Assembly: GCA_947629565.1 (NCBI GenBank)
Contig: CANREG010000027.1
Coordinates: 1 to 35,625 of the forward strand
DNA from: an uncultured Lachnospiraceae bacterium
GTDB lineage: Bacteria; Bacillota; Clostridia; Lachnospirales; Lachnospiraceae
Length of the DNA stretch: 35,625 nucleotides
Direction: 5' to 3'
Each line of letters begins with the position of its first letter. Position 1 is the first letter of the stretch. The notes beneath the pieces are model-generated. The model was given only the letters and a program-made list of their open reading frames with translations, ran no database searches and was not told the origin of the DNA. A program made the position numbers and the translations under genes. Positions 15,983-23,589 of the stretch are shown one piece after another.

Positions 15983-16540
15983 TCACAAGACTTCCGCCTC
16001 TGTCACAATATAATCCGGCAGAATATCGTGTGCCTCAAAGGGCAGTTCCTCCACTATCTGAAACGCATAGCATAACGCCATGGTTTTATGCTCCCTGCGA
16101 ACCGCTAAATATTTGTCATAACAGCCCCCGCCATAGCCCAAGCGGTGATGCTTCCGGTCAAAGGCAAGTCCCGGCATTAAAATGAGCGCCGGTTCCCTTA
16201 ACAGCTTCTCCGAACCGGTATCCTCCGGCTCCATAATGCCATAGGCGCCCGTCTTCCATTTTGTATCGCCGGTAACCTGATAAAATTCTATGGTGTTATC
16301 TGCTTTCTTAGTCACAGGAGTAAAAATGTGTTTCCCCTGCTTTAACGCCTTTTCCATCAGGAGCTTACAGGAAACCTCATTGCGGTAAGCCTGATAAATG
16401 CAGATATTATGAAACTCCTGATAAAGAGGGTGCTTTATAATCCGCCCTGCTATCTGCGCAGATAATCTTTCCACCTCTTCTTCCGGCAGAGCTTCCCGCA
16501 GGGAAAGCAGCCGTTTCCGAAGAATCTGTTTTTCCGTCAT
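15983..16540 (-). CDS. 5-formyltetrahydrofolate cyclo-ligase
   Basis: Converts 5-formyl-THF to 5,10-methenyl-THF using ATP, recycling the storage folate. The 185-residue protein has the normal length. The signature LILMPGLAFDRKHHRLGYGGGCYDKYL spans about residues 119-144 and contains the Gly-rich ATP/substrate loop. The N-terminal KQILRKRLLSLR helix is also typical. GAGGAGAG precedes the ATG. It lies between DUF896 and proA in the same direction with gaps under 50 bases. Confidence 0.92.
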   Translation of the reverse strand: MTEKQILRKRLLSLREALPEEEVERLSAQIAGRIIKHPLYQEFHNICIYQAYRNEVSCKLLMEKALKQGKHIFTPVTKKADNTIEFYQVTGDTKWKTGAYGIMEPEDTGSEKLLREPALILMPGLAFDRKHHRLGYGGGCYDKYLAVRREHKTMALCYAFQIVEELPFEAHDILPDYIVTEAEVL

Positions 16541-16568
16541 ATTCTCTCCTCGTCACTTAGATATCCGG

Positions 16569-16793
16569 TCATTTTGTATTGGTATTGCGCTGTCTGACGA
16601 TTTTAAGCGGCGTAATGGTTCCGTCAGGATTTTTGATGCTCACATTATCTAACGTAGCGCGCATATTTCCCCGGATTGCCTCAATATATTCCCTCCGTAA
16701 GGTCTGCTGCTCCTCTTTTTCCTGCTCCGTAAGCCCCTCCGCCTTGGACTTGTGATAAAGCTCGTTAATCCGGGCAATCTTGTTCTCGTCCAT
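16569..16793 (-). CDS. DUF896 family protein (YnzC-like)
   Basis: A 74-residue protein with the conserved DUF896 core: ARINELYHKSKAEGLTEQEK (4-23) and LRREYIEAIRGNMRATLDNV. Bacillus YnzC forms a helical hairpin, and this protein should be similar. Its role is unknown. AAAGGA lies before the ATG, which starts 16 bases after the upstream oxidoreductase gene ends. Length is typical for the family. Confidence 0.92.
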   Translation of the reverse strand: MDENKIARINELYHKSKAEGLTEQEKEEQQTLRREYIEAIRGNMRATLDNVSIKNPDGTITPLKIVRQRNTNTK

Positions 16794-16809
16794 ATCCGTA
16801 ATCCTTTCG

Positions 16810-18408
16810 CTATTTTTTCGGCTGATAGCGGCGGATAACCGCCTCTGCGACCTTCATGCCGTCTACTGCCGCCGACAAAATTCCCCCTGCATAGCCTGCC
16901 CCTTCCCCACAGGGATAAATGCCGGCAATCCGAGTCATATACCCCTCGTCCCGTTCAATCCGGACCGGAGAGGAAGTGCGGCTTTCCACGCCGGAAACCA
17001 ACACATCTTCATTGGAAAAACCCGGTATGCTTGTCTCAAAGGTCTGCATCCCCTCTATTATAGCATCCCGCAAAAAATCAGGCAAACATTCCGCCACATT
17101 TCCCATGGCGTATTCTCCTTTTATCTGTGGGGTGACAGCGCCAAAGGCTTTTGTCGATATTCCTTTACAAAAATCCGCAAAACGCTGTACCGGCACTTTT
17201 CCTTTCCCTGCCTGGTAAGCCGCCCGCTCTAATTTCCGCTGCATTTCAACGCCTGCCAACGGATCATCCGAGCCAAAATCCGACTGCTTTACGGTTACGA
17301 CAATAGCCGAATTGGAATTGACGCCGTCCCGTCCGCTGTAGCTCATGCCGTTGACCGCAATGCCGCCCTCCTCCGAAGAAGCATTGATTACATAGCCGCC
17401 GGGACACATACAAAAGGAATAGACGCCTCTGCCCTCCTTTGTCTGACAGGCAAGCTTATAGGACGCCGGAGGAAGCAGTTTGGCCGCCTCGCCGGTTCCA
17501 TACATAGCCTGCTGAATCCAGGCTGCCGGATGCTCTACCCTGACACCCATGGCAAAATCCTTGCCATGCATGGGAATATCATGGCCATACAGCATGGAAA
17601 CCGTATCTCTGGCGCTGTGCCCTGTGGCAAAGATTACATGGTTGCTCTTTACCCAGGTATCAAAGCCCCGGTGTGACAGCTTAACCGCTGTAACCCGGTT
17701 ATCTTCAATACGGATATCCACAGCCTTGGTATCAAACAAAAATACGCCGCCTGCCGCCTCGATTTCCTCATGTAGTCCCTGCACCACCTTAAGGAGCCGG
17801 TCCGTTCCCACATGCGGGCGGTAATCATAGAGGATTTCCTCCGGCGCCCCATGCCGCACAAAAGTTTCCAACACATAAGGGATTCTTCCCGATTTGTCTT
17901 TTACCTGCGTATTCAGCTTGCCGTCGCTGAAAGCGCCTGCGCCGCCTTCTCCGAACTGTACATTGCACTCCGTATCTAAGGGTTGGCCTGCAAAAAACGC
18001 CTCCACCTGAGCGGCACGCTCTGTCACAGAATGTCCCCGTTCCACGATAACCGGCACATATCCCTGTTTTGCCAGTAAAAGACCGCAAAAAAGCCCGGCT
18101 GGCCCTGCGCCGATTACTAACGGGTGATGCTGCATTTCCATCTGTCCCGGCGAGGGAATTTCATATGAAACCCTGTTAGTTAACATAATATTTTTATCGT
18201 TAAGTTTATCGACAATTTCTTCTTCCCCGGAAAGCGTCACGCCCACCGTATACACATAATATATATCCGGTTTTTTTCTGGCGTCAATCGAACGCCTTAA
18301 AATACGGTATTCCGGCGCCTCTTTTAAGTGAAGCCGCCTTGCAATCTGCTGTGCTAACCGGTTATCCTTTGCCGTAACCGGTATCTTTATCTCCTTTATT
18401 TCTATCAT
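16810..18408 (-). CDS. FAD-dependent dehydrogenase (COG2509 type)
   Basis: A 532-residue flavoprotein. After a unique N-terminal domain of about 90 residues, the FAD-binding motif GAGPAGLFCGLLLAKQG starts at residue 100 and the NAD(P)-type HVIFATGHSARDT follows mid-protein. C-terminal segments GYMTRIAGIYPCGEGAGYAGG close the FAD site. The N-terminal domain plus this order matches the uncharacterised COG2509 family rather than thioredoxin reductases. I start at 18408, where GAGGG lies upstream and the gap to the previous gene is four bases. A start at 18432 would overlap that gene. Substrate unknown. Confidence 0.85.
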   Translation of the reverse strand: MIEIKEIKIPVTAKDNRLAQQIARRLHLKEAPEYRILRRSIDARKKPDIYYVYTVGVTLSGEEEIVDKLNDKNIMLTNRVSYEIPSPGQMEMQHHPLVIGAGPAGLFCGLLLAKQGYVPVIVERGHSVTERAAQVEAFFAGQPLDTECNVQFGEGGAGAFSDGKLNTQVKDKSGRIPYVLETFVRHGAPEEILYDYRPHVGTDRLLKVVQGLHEEIEAAGGVFLFDTKAVDIRIEDNRVTAVKLSHRGFDTWVKSNHVIFATGHSARDTVSMLYGHDIPMHGKDFAMGVRVEHPAAWIQQAMYGTGEAAKLLPPASYKLACQTKEGRGVYSFCMCPGGYVINASSEEGGIAVNGMSYSGRDGVNSNSAIVVTVKQSDFGSDDPLAGVEMQRKLERAAYQAGKGKVPVQRFADFCKGISTKAFGAVTPQIKGEYAMGNVAECLPDFLRDAIIEGMQTFETSIPGFSNEDVLVSGVESRTSSPVRIERDEGYMTRIAGIYPCGEGAGYAGGILSAAVDGMKVAEAVIRRYQPKK

Positions 18409-18412
18409 GTTC

Positions 18413-19645
18413 TCATCCCTCACTTCTGCCAATCACTGTGTCCGCCGCCCGGATTCCCGACAAAAGGGCGAAACTTAAGTTATAGCCGCCGCAGCATCCG
18501 TATATATCCAACATTTCTCCGGTGAAAAACAGTCCCTTGTATTTCCTGCACTCAAAAGTATCTATGGAAATCTCCTCTAACGCCACTCCGCCGCCTGTCA
18601 CCTGGGCTTTTCCATAATCCTCCCGATAGAAAGGGGAAAATGTCAATTTTTTAACCTCCGAGGTCAGACGGTTTAATTGCTTGTCCCCAAGACTTTTCAG
18701 TGTCGTCTCCTTCTTCCAGTCCAGCCGTTTTAGCAGATATCCGGCAAACGCTTTTGGATAAATGCCGCACAAAAGCTGAAATACCGCTTCCTCCGGGAAC
18801 CGCCGCTGCTGCTTAAGATAATACGCCTTTACCTCCTCCCGGCTTTTCTCCGGAAGAGTATCCAAATAAAGGCTTTCCGCCTGCCTCCACCGGTTGTAAT
18901 AACAGGAAAGGTTCATCACGACGATACCTGACAGGCAGTCCTCATTAAACTGCACCTGTCCTCTCTCCTTTATCGTCTCCCCCGTCACGCTTTTAAGGGA
19001 TACGAATGCGTCCAACCGGACGCCCTTTGCCAGCTTAAGATATGTATCCTTTACATAAATGGGACTCAAAGCCGGAAAATAAGCATGAACCTTAAGTTTG
19101 AGTTCCTCGGCCAGCCTGTTTCCAAAATCGCTGCCGCCTAAAGCCGGACAGGCCGGGCCGCCTGTGCTTACGATAACATTCGCCGCCTGACTAAAACTGT
19201 CGTTTCCGGCGGTCTTTATCTCATAACCGCCGCTTTCCAAAGGCAGGATTTGTTCGACCTTTCGCTCATACAAAAACTGTACTCCTGCATCCCTGCACCG
19301 CTGTTCTAAAAGCTCCGTCACCTGTCTGCCCTGATTGGACAGGGGATAATAATATCCATTGGTTTCATATAGGGGAATCCCCAGTTCATCAAAAAAATCA
19401 AAGATATCCCGGCTGGATTTTCCGGCCACCCACTCCTTTACAATCTCCTGGCTAAAGGAATGGTAACGCTCAGCGCTTAGATATCCGTTAGTCAGGTTAC
19501 AGCGTCCATTTCCGGCGGCGCTTAACTTCCGTCCCGGCAGTCTCTCCTTTTCAAGCACCAATATATTCAGTTTTCCCTTCTGCGAAGCCCTGTAAGCCGC
19601 CGCCAATCCTGCGGCTCCGGCTCCCACAATGATTAAATCGTACAA
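18413..19645 (-). CDS. HI0933/YhiN-type FAD flavoprotein (BaiN-like family)
   Basis: A 410-residue flavoprotein of the HI0933/YhiN family (COG2081). Residues 5-23 hold IIVGAGAAGLAAAYRASQ, then KLSAAGNGRCNLTNG (40-54), a family hallmark. VTGGGVALEEI and FFTGEMLDIYGCCGGYNLSFA lie near the C-terminus. One family member, BaiN, was reported in bile-acid reduction by Clostridium scindens, but most are uncharacterised, so I do not assign that role. The start is TTG at 19645, supported by GGGGAG seven bases upstream, with no nearby in-frame ATG. It heads the long minus-strand run. Confidence 0.87.
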   Translation of the reverse strand: MYDLIIVGAGAAGLAAAYRASQKGKLNILVLEKERLPGRKLSAAGNGRCNLTNGYLSAERYHSFSQEIVKEWVAGKSSRDIFDFFDELGIPLYETNGYYYPLSNQGRQVTELLEQRCRDAGVQFLYERKVEQILPLESGGYEIKTAGNDSFSQAANVIVSTGGPACPALGGSDFGNRLAEELKLKVHAYFPALSPIYVKDTYLKLAKGVRLDAFVSLKSVTGETIKERGQVQFNEDCLSGIVVMNLSCYYNRWRQAESLYLDTLPEKSREEVKAYYLKQQRRFPEEAVFQLLCGIYPKAFAGYLLKRLDWKKETTLKSLGDKQLNRLTSEVKKLTFSPFYREDYGKAQVTGGGVALEEISIDTFECRKYKGLFFTGEMLDIYGCCGGYNLSFALLSGIRAADTVIGRSEG

Positions 19646-19711
19646 TTTTTTCTCCCCGTAACGCCTGCCGGCAATTTTACTTTTCCCTGTGTCTGCTTAA
19701 GCGATTGCCAT

Positions 19712-19741
19712 ATTATAAATTTGCCTGGCCGATTGCCGTAA
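19712..19741 (-). promoter_or_regulatory. Possible promoter for the flavoprotein-to-miaB run
   Basis: A perfect TATAAT (19712-19717) lies 18 bases after TTACGG (19736-19741), a poor -35. The gap 19646-19760 also holds two copies of GGCAATCG. The leader would be about 60 bases. Confidence 0.3.
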
Positions 19742-19760
19742 TACACAACAAAGCCTGCAT

Positions 19761-20354
19761 TTAACTGGAATAGTTTTCCAAAAAGCTGTATAAATCTTCC
19801 TCGTTTTCCAAACGATACCCCACGATTACCTTTTCCTGCAACTCCTCCGGCAAATTGCTGATTGGAATCTGGGTATACTCAAAAACCGTCTTTCCGTCTC
19901 CATTTAAAATGACAATGGTTCCGTTAAAGGACTGGGCGAGATACCCGTTGTATTCCGGCTTGCGGAAGGTTTTGCGAAGACAGATTGTATTGCCGCTGTA
20001 AGACACCAATTCATAGGAGGTTAACCCCTGCTCCTTTTCCTCATGGGAAAGATGCTCCATGTATTCCTTTAAGTAATGCTCCACACCCTGCCTGCCGCAG
20101 CCTAACAATGCGGGAATGTCGTCTACCTGTTCCGTAAGCGTCCGTTTCTCCTCCGGATAATAATATTCAATCTCAAATACCGTATCCTTCGTGACAGGAA
20201 ACGTATCTGCTTTCGGCGTTGTCACATTGACATATTCGCCGCTTTCATCCTTCACATACTGCTTGGGATAAAAAAATCCGCTGAAATATACAAAAGCGCC
20301 GGCCATAACGCCGATGAGCAGGGCGGCAGCCGCAAATATCAGGTTTCGTTTCAT
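19761..20354 (-). CDS. BofC-like forespore signalling protein
   Basis: A 197-residue protein with one N-terminal membrane anchor or signal (about residues 5-27) and an exported domain. The last 80 residues resemble the BofC C-terminal domain: NGTIVILNGDGKTVFEYTQI, ISNLPEELQEKVIVGYRLENEEDLYSFLENYSS. In Bacillus subtilis BofC is a forespore protein that restrains SpoIVB signalling of pro-sigma-K processing. A sigma-G-like promoter at 20385-20414 supports the assignment, since bofC is sigma-G dependent there. AGGAGGAG lies before the ATG. Alternative: an unrelated membrane-anchored protein. Homology is weak by eye, so moderate confidence. Confidence 0.6.
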   Translation of the reverse strand: MKRNLIFAAAALLIGVMAGAFVYFSGFFYPKQYVKDESGEYVNVTTPKADTFPVTKDTVFEIEYYYPEEKRTLTEQVDDIPALLGCGRQGVEHYLKEYMEHLSHEEKEQGLTSYELVSYSGNTICLRKTFRKPEYNGYLAQSFNGTIVILNGDGKTVFEYTQIPISNLPEELQEKVIVGYRLENEEDLYSFLENYSS

Positions 20355-20384
20355 ATGCTCTCCTCCTGTAAATCTTTATAAGAA

Positions 20385-20414
20385 AAGTATGAACAAAGAA
20401 CCTGAAAACTATGC
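20385..20414 (-). promoter_or_regulatory. Sigma-G-like promoter of the BofC-like gene
   Basis: Minus-strand GCATA (20410-20414), 18 bases, CATACTT (20385-20391). This matches the Bacillus forespore sigma-G pattern (GHATR, 18 bases, CATnHTA) except the last base. Transcription would start near 20378, 24 bases before the ATG. The rest of the 140-base gap (20355-20494) shows nothing else notable. Confidence 0.5.
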
Positions 20415-20494
20415 AAAACAAACCATAACCTCTGCCCCGGAAATGATGAAAAATTTCTTACAAAGGCCGCAAAAAATGCTTTCCCATCGTAAAG

Positions 20495-20872
20495 CTACAG
20501 CGAAAATCCATGCGGGAGAAGGTCTTTTACCGCATATTCGGCAATCTTACCGTTTTCCTCTAAAATAACCTGTCCCTCCGGCATAAATTCGTGGATTACC
20601 TGCAGGCAGATTCCGCATGGATGTGCTGTGGAACCGTCTGCCGCCGCCACTGCCAGACAAGTAAATTCCCGCTCGCCCTCGGATACGGCCTTGAATATGG
20701 CTGTGCGCTCCGCGCAGTTGGTGGCGCCATAAGAAGCATTCTCAATATTACAGCCAAGATAAATACTGCCGTTTCGGGCAAGCAGCGCTGCCCCCACCTT
20801 AAAATCGGAATAGGGCGCATAGGCATGCTGGCAGGCTTCCTTTGCTGCCTGCATTAACTCTTCCTTTGACAT
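20495..20872 (-). CDS. cdd: Cytidine deaminase
   Basis: Hydrolyses cytidine and deoxycytidine to uridine and deoxyuridine in pyrimidine salvage. The 125-residue protein is the tetrameric short type. Zinc ligands are Cys53 in NCAERTA, with Glu55 as proton shuttle, and Cys86/Cys89 in PCGICLQV. The family usually has Arg after the last Cys; here it is Leu90. I start at ATG 20872 after AAGGGGG, rather than at TTG 20890. In Bacillus cdd follows phoH-yqfG-dgkA, and here it follows ybeY and a DUF3048 gene. The leader contains alternative hairpins overlapping the ribosome site. Confidence 0.93.
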   Translation of the reverse strand: MSKEELMQAAKEACQHAYAPYSDFKVGAALLARNGSIYLGCNIENASYGATNCAERTAIFKAVSEGEREFTCLAVAAADGSTAHPCGICLQVIHEFMPEGQVILEENGKIAEYAVKDLLPHGFSL

Positions 20873-20890
20873 CTTAGTCCCCCTTAACAA

Positions 20891-20918
20891 GAAAGGGACT
20901 ATAAAATATAGCCCCTTC
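20891..20918 (-). terminator. Terminator or attenuator between yerB-like gene and cdd
   Basis: Minus-strand arm 20918-20907 pairs with 20903-20891 through about 12 pairs including two G-U, with a three-base loop, then CTTTCTTGTT. The right arm contains AGTCCC (20895-20900 in minus sense), which can alternatively pair with GGGACT in the cdd ribosome site. The two folds exclude each other. Confidence 0.5.
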
Positions 20919-20928
20919 GCTTTTGATA

Positions 20929-21990
20929 TTATTCAAATGAAACGCCTGCGTCTGAACCGCTTCCAATAATGGAAACCCATGTCTTGCCCGGATTCAGCAA
21001 AAGCGGCTGTCCGTCGGCCGTCATATATTCGGTCTTGGAATTCTTAGAACTCTTTTTCCAGGTAATCGGAATGTATTTACCATTGGTACAGTAATATCCT
21101 TCTCCCTCGCCAACCTGCGTCAATTCCTGCAAATCGTTTTTCGGGTTGATACATTCATAAGTTGAAATCTGGATAATGACATTTTTGAAAGTCAAAATAT
21201 TATCCGATTCCTCCGCCTGGTCATCCACCTGCGGATTATCATACTCATAGCGGTCATACAGCTTTGTATCCGGATTATAGATAAAATACGGCTTAGAGTA
21301 ACTGCTGAAGTTCACATGAATGGTATTCGCAGCGTCCCCTTCTGCAAGGTCCGTGTCCTCCTCGTTAAAGGATAATACCTGCTGATGCGTTGCCTCTTCA
21401 TAATCAGCGGAATACTTCATATCCTCAATTCCCTGCTTAATCCGCTCGCCTGTCGTATAGGCGTTGTGCGGAGCCACTCTGGCGCTGTCTCTGTAAAATC
21501 CTGCATCATACGTCATACCATTGATATTATCGATAGCATGGTTATCCAACACCTCTTTCGCCGGCTTGGACTGTCCATAATGCACATATATAGCATCATA
21601 CTCATTGGCAATGTTGATATAATAATGTCTGGCGCTTCGGACAGAACCTAACTTTTCAATGTCCTCATAGCTGGAAAAAATTGGCATGATACGGGTAATG
21701 CCTCCCTCTACCATACACTCATAGATAATATCCGCTTTTTTGGTACCGGAAGAAGGCAGGGCCTCCTTTAAATTGTTAATCATAACTGCCACGGGACGCT
21801 TGCTTACATAATCCGCAGACCATTCGCCAGTCAGCTCATTGTAATTCAGTCCTGCATGAGCATCTTCAGTAGTTGCCTCTGTTGTGGTTACTTCCTCTGT
21901 CGTTGCCGGCTCTTCCTCCTTTTTGCCACAGGCAGACAGCCCCATAGCCGCAACAAGTAACGTCGTCAGTAATAATAATCTCTTTTTCAT
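20929..21990 (-). CDS. DUF3048 lipoprotein (YerB-like)
   Basis: A 353-residue exported lipoprotein. The signal peptide ends in the lipobox LSAC with Cys21, then an acidic Thr/Glu linker to about residue 45. The DUF3048 N-domain starts near RPVAVMINN (65-73) and includes YECMVEGGITRIMPIF and GSVRSARHYYINIANEYDAIYVHYG. The C-domain includes YYCTNGKYIPITWKK. This matches Bacillus YerB and cell-envelope homologues of unknown role. AAGGAGAACAG precedes the ATG. It sits between ybeY (16-base gap) and cdd, an insertion compared with the Bacillus order. Confidence 0.88.
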   Translation of the reverse strand: MKKRLLLLTTLLVAAMGLSACGKKEEEPATTEEVTTTEATTEDAHAGLNYNELTGEWSADYVSKRPVAVMINNLKEALPSSGTKKADIIYECMVEGGITRIMPIFSSYEDIEKLGSVRSARHYYINIANEYDAIYVHYGQSKPAKEVLDNHAIDNINGMTYDAGFYRDSARVAPHNAYTTGERIKQGIEDMKYSADYEEATHQQVLSFNEEDTDLAEGDAANTIHVNFSSYSKPYFIYNPDTKLYDRYEYDNPQVDDQAEESDNILTFKNVIIQISTYECINPKNDLQELTQVGEGEGYYCTNGKYIPITWKKSSKNSKTEYMTADGQPLLLNPGKTWVSIIGSGSDAGVSFE

Positions 21991-22006
21991 TCTGTTCTCC
22001 TTATCC

Positions 22007-22513
22007 TTAAATGATATCTCGTGTATAGCCTATACTTTGCAAAATGTCCTCCTGCATCTGCTCCATCTCCATCCGTTCCTCCTCATCCACATGGTCGTAA
22101 CCGGATAAGTGCAGCATACTGTGGGCAATCAGAAAAGCATATTCCCTCCTCACGCTATGATGATATTGCCGGGCTTGTTCGATAAGCCTGTCCAAAGAAA
22201 TCATGATATCGCCAAGCAGCAGCTCACCGGAATTTACATTAAAATATGAGGCCGGTTCCTGTTCCACAAGGGAAAAATCGCCCGCCCTTACAAACTCCAC
22301 AACAGGAAAAGAAAGCACGTCCGTCGGGGCGTCAATTCCCCGCATACGGCTGTTCAGCTCCTGGATTCCTGCGTTATCTGTCAACAGGATATTGACCTCG
22401 CACTCATAGGGGCACTGAATGTAATCAAGTACCGCCGTGATAACCTGACGAGCTATGGGTTCGTATTCAATTCCGATATCCATATCTGTTTCATTCTCTA
22501 ATAATATTGTCAT
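22007..22513 (-). CDS. ybeY: Endoribonuclease YbeY (16S rRNA maturation)
   Basis: A zinc-dependent RNase acting in 16S rRNA 3' end maturation and ribosome quality control. The 168-residue protein ends with the metal site HSMLHLSGYDHVDEEE: His131, His135 and His141. The central PTDVLSFP is also a family mark. The ATG at 22513 aligns with family N-termini (MTILLENETD), but no good ribosome site precedes it. A strong promoter at 22523-22551 would place the transcript start only three or four bases before the ATG, so this copy may be read from a nearly leaderless mRNA as well as by read-through from phoH. Confidence 0.93.
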   Translation of the reverse strand: MTILLENETDMDIGIEYEPIARQVITAVLDYIQCPYECEVNILLTDNAGIQELNSRMRGIDAPTDVLSFPVVEFVRAGDFSLVEQEPASYFNVNSGELLLGDIMISLDRLIEQARQYHHSVRREYAFLIAHSMLHLSGYDHVDEEERMEMEQMQEDILQSIGYTRDII

Positions 22514-22522
22514 AGCTCATTC

Positions 22523-22551
22523 ATTATATACTATATATACAATTAAATCAA
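22523..22551 (-). promoter_or_regulatory. Promoter immediately before ybeY
   Basis: Minus-strand TTGATT (22546-22551), 17 bases, perfect TATAAT (22523-22528). The predicted start near 22516-22517 leaves almost no untranslated leader before the ATG at 22513. The region is very AT-rich, so a chance match is possible. Confidence 0.5.
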
Positions 22552-22567
22552 GCCATAAGCACAACAT

Positions 22568-23548
22568 TTATGAATGGGGACCCTTTTTTTTCTGTTTTGT
22601 CTCATATTCATCATAGGCCGCTACAATCCGCTGGACTAAAGGATGTCTCACTACATCCTGATTGGTGAGATGGCATACCTTAATTCCCTCCACCCGCTTT
22701 AATACCTTAAGGGCAACATCTAAACCGCTTACCGCATCCTTCGGAATATCCTTCTGGGACAAATCGCCGGTAACAATGGCTTTAGAACCAAAACCGATAC
22801 GGGTTAAAAACATCTTCATCTGGGCCGGCGTTGTATTCTGCGCCTCATCTAACACAATAAAGGCGTTGTCCAAAGTCCGCCCTCTCATATAGGCTAAGGG
22901 AGCCACCTCAATCAGTCCCTTTTCCATATTTTTCAAAAAACTGTCCGCTCCCATAATCTCATACAGGGCATCATATAAAGGACGGAGGTACGGGTCCACC
23001 TTGCTCTGTAAATCCCCCGGCAAAAATCCCAGCTTTTCTCCCGCCTCGATGGCAGGTCTTGTCAGAATAATCCGGTTAATCTCATCATTTTTGAAAGCCG
23101 TTATCGCTTTTGCCATGGCAAGATAAGTCTTGCCGGTTCCCGCAGGGCCCACACCAAAGACCACCATATTATTGTCAATGGCGTCTAAGTATTGCTTCTG
23201 CCCAAGTGTCTTGGCCTTCACCGGCTTCCCCCCGACAGTATGGCATACCACATCCCGGTCAAGCTCCACTACCTCGTCCGTCCTATGCTCCGCTGAAAGG
23301 GAAAGGGCGTAATTTACATTCTGTTCGGTAATCTGATTTCCCCGCCCGGCCAAGGAAACCAAAGATTCAATCACCTCTATGGTCTTTTCCACAGATGATT
23401 TAAGCCCCATAATCTTAAGCTGTTCTTCCCGCATAATCATGGTAACGCCCATCGTTTTTTCTATGCGTTTGATATGGCAGTCGAATTCTCCAAATACATT
23501 GGCAACGCAGTCTGCCGGAATGGTAATGCTCTTTTCAAATAAGTTCAT
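22568..23548 (-). CDS. PhoH-family ATPase (YbeZ-like)
   Basis: A 326-residue P-loop ATPase of the PhoH family, which cooperates with YbeY in RNA processing. A KH-like N-terminal region spans residues 1-75. Walker A is GPAGTGKT (134-141), followed by LTRPAIEAGEKLGFLPGDLQ and the Walker B segment FIVLDEAQN around 230. The C-terminus is basic (KQKKKGPHS). AGGAGATTTGA precedes the ATG. Located between yqfD and ybeY as in Bacillus; the yqfF HD-phosphodiesterase gene that separates phoH and ybeY there is absent. Confidence 0.93.
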   Translation of the reverse strand: MNLFEKSITIPADCVANVFGEFDCHIKRIEKTMGVTMIMREEQLKIMGLKSSVEKTIEVIESLVSLAGRGNQITEQNVNYALSLSAEHRTDEVVELDRDVVCHTVGGKPVKAKTLGQKQYLDAIDNNMVVFGVGPAGTGKTYLAMAKAITAFKNDEINRIILTRPAIEAGEKLGFLPGDLQSKVDPYLRPLYDALYEIMGADSFLKNMEKGLIEVAPLAYMRGRTLDNAFIVLDEAQNTTPAQMKMFLTRIGFGSKAIVTGDLSQKDIPKDAVSGLDVALKVLKRVEGIKVCHLTNQDVVRHPLVQRIVAAYDEYETKQKKKGPHS

Positions 23549-23589
23549 TCAAATCTCCTATCTGTCTGCAGCAGAGCATCCGCCGGTCA

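Noticed and set aside
18413-19645. Naming the HI0933-family gene baiN with a bile-acid role
   Set aside because: The family is broad and no bai genes are nearby; the name would overstate the evidence.
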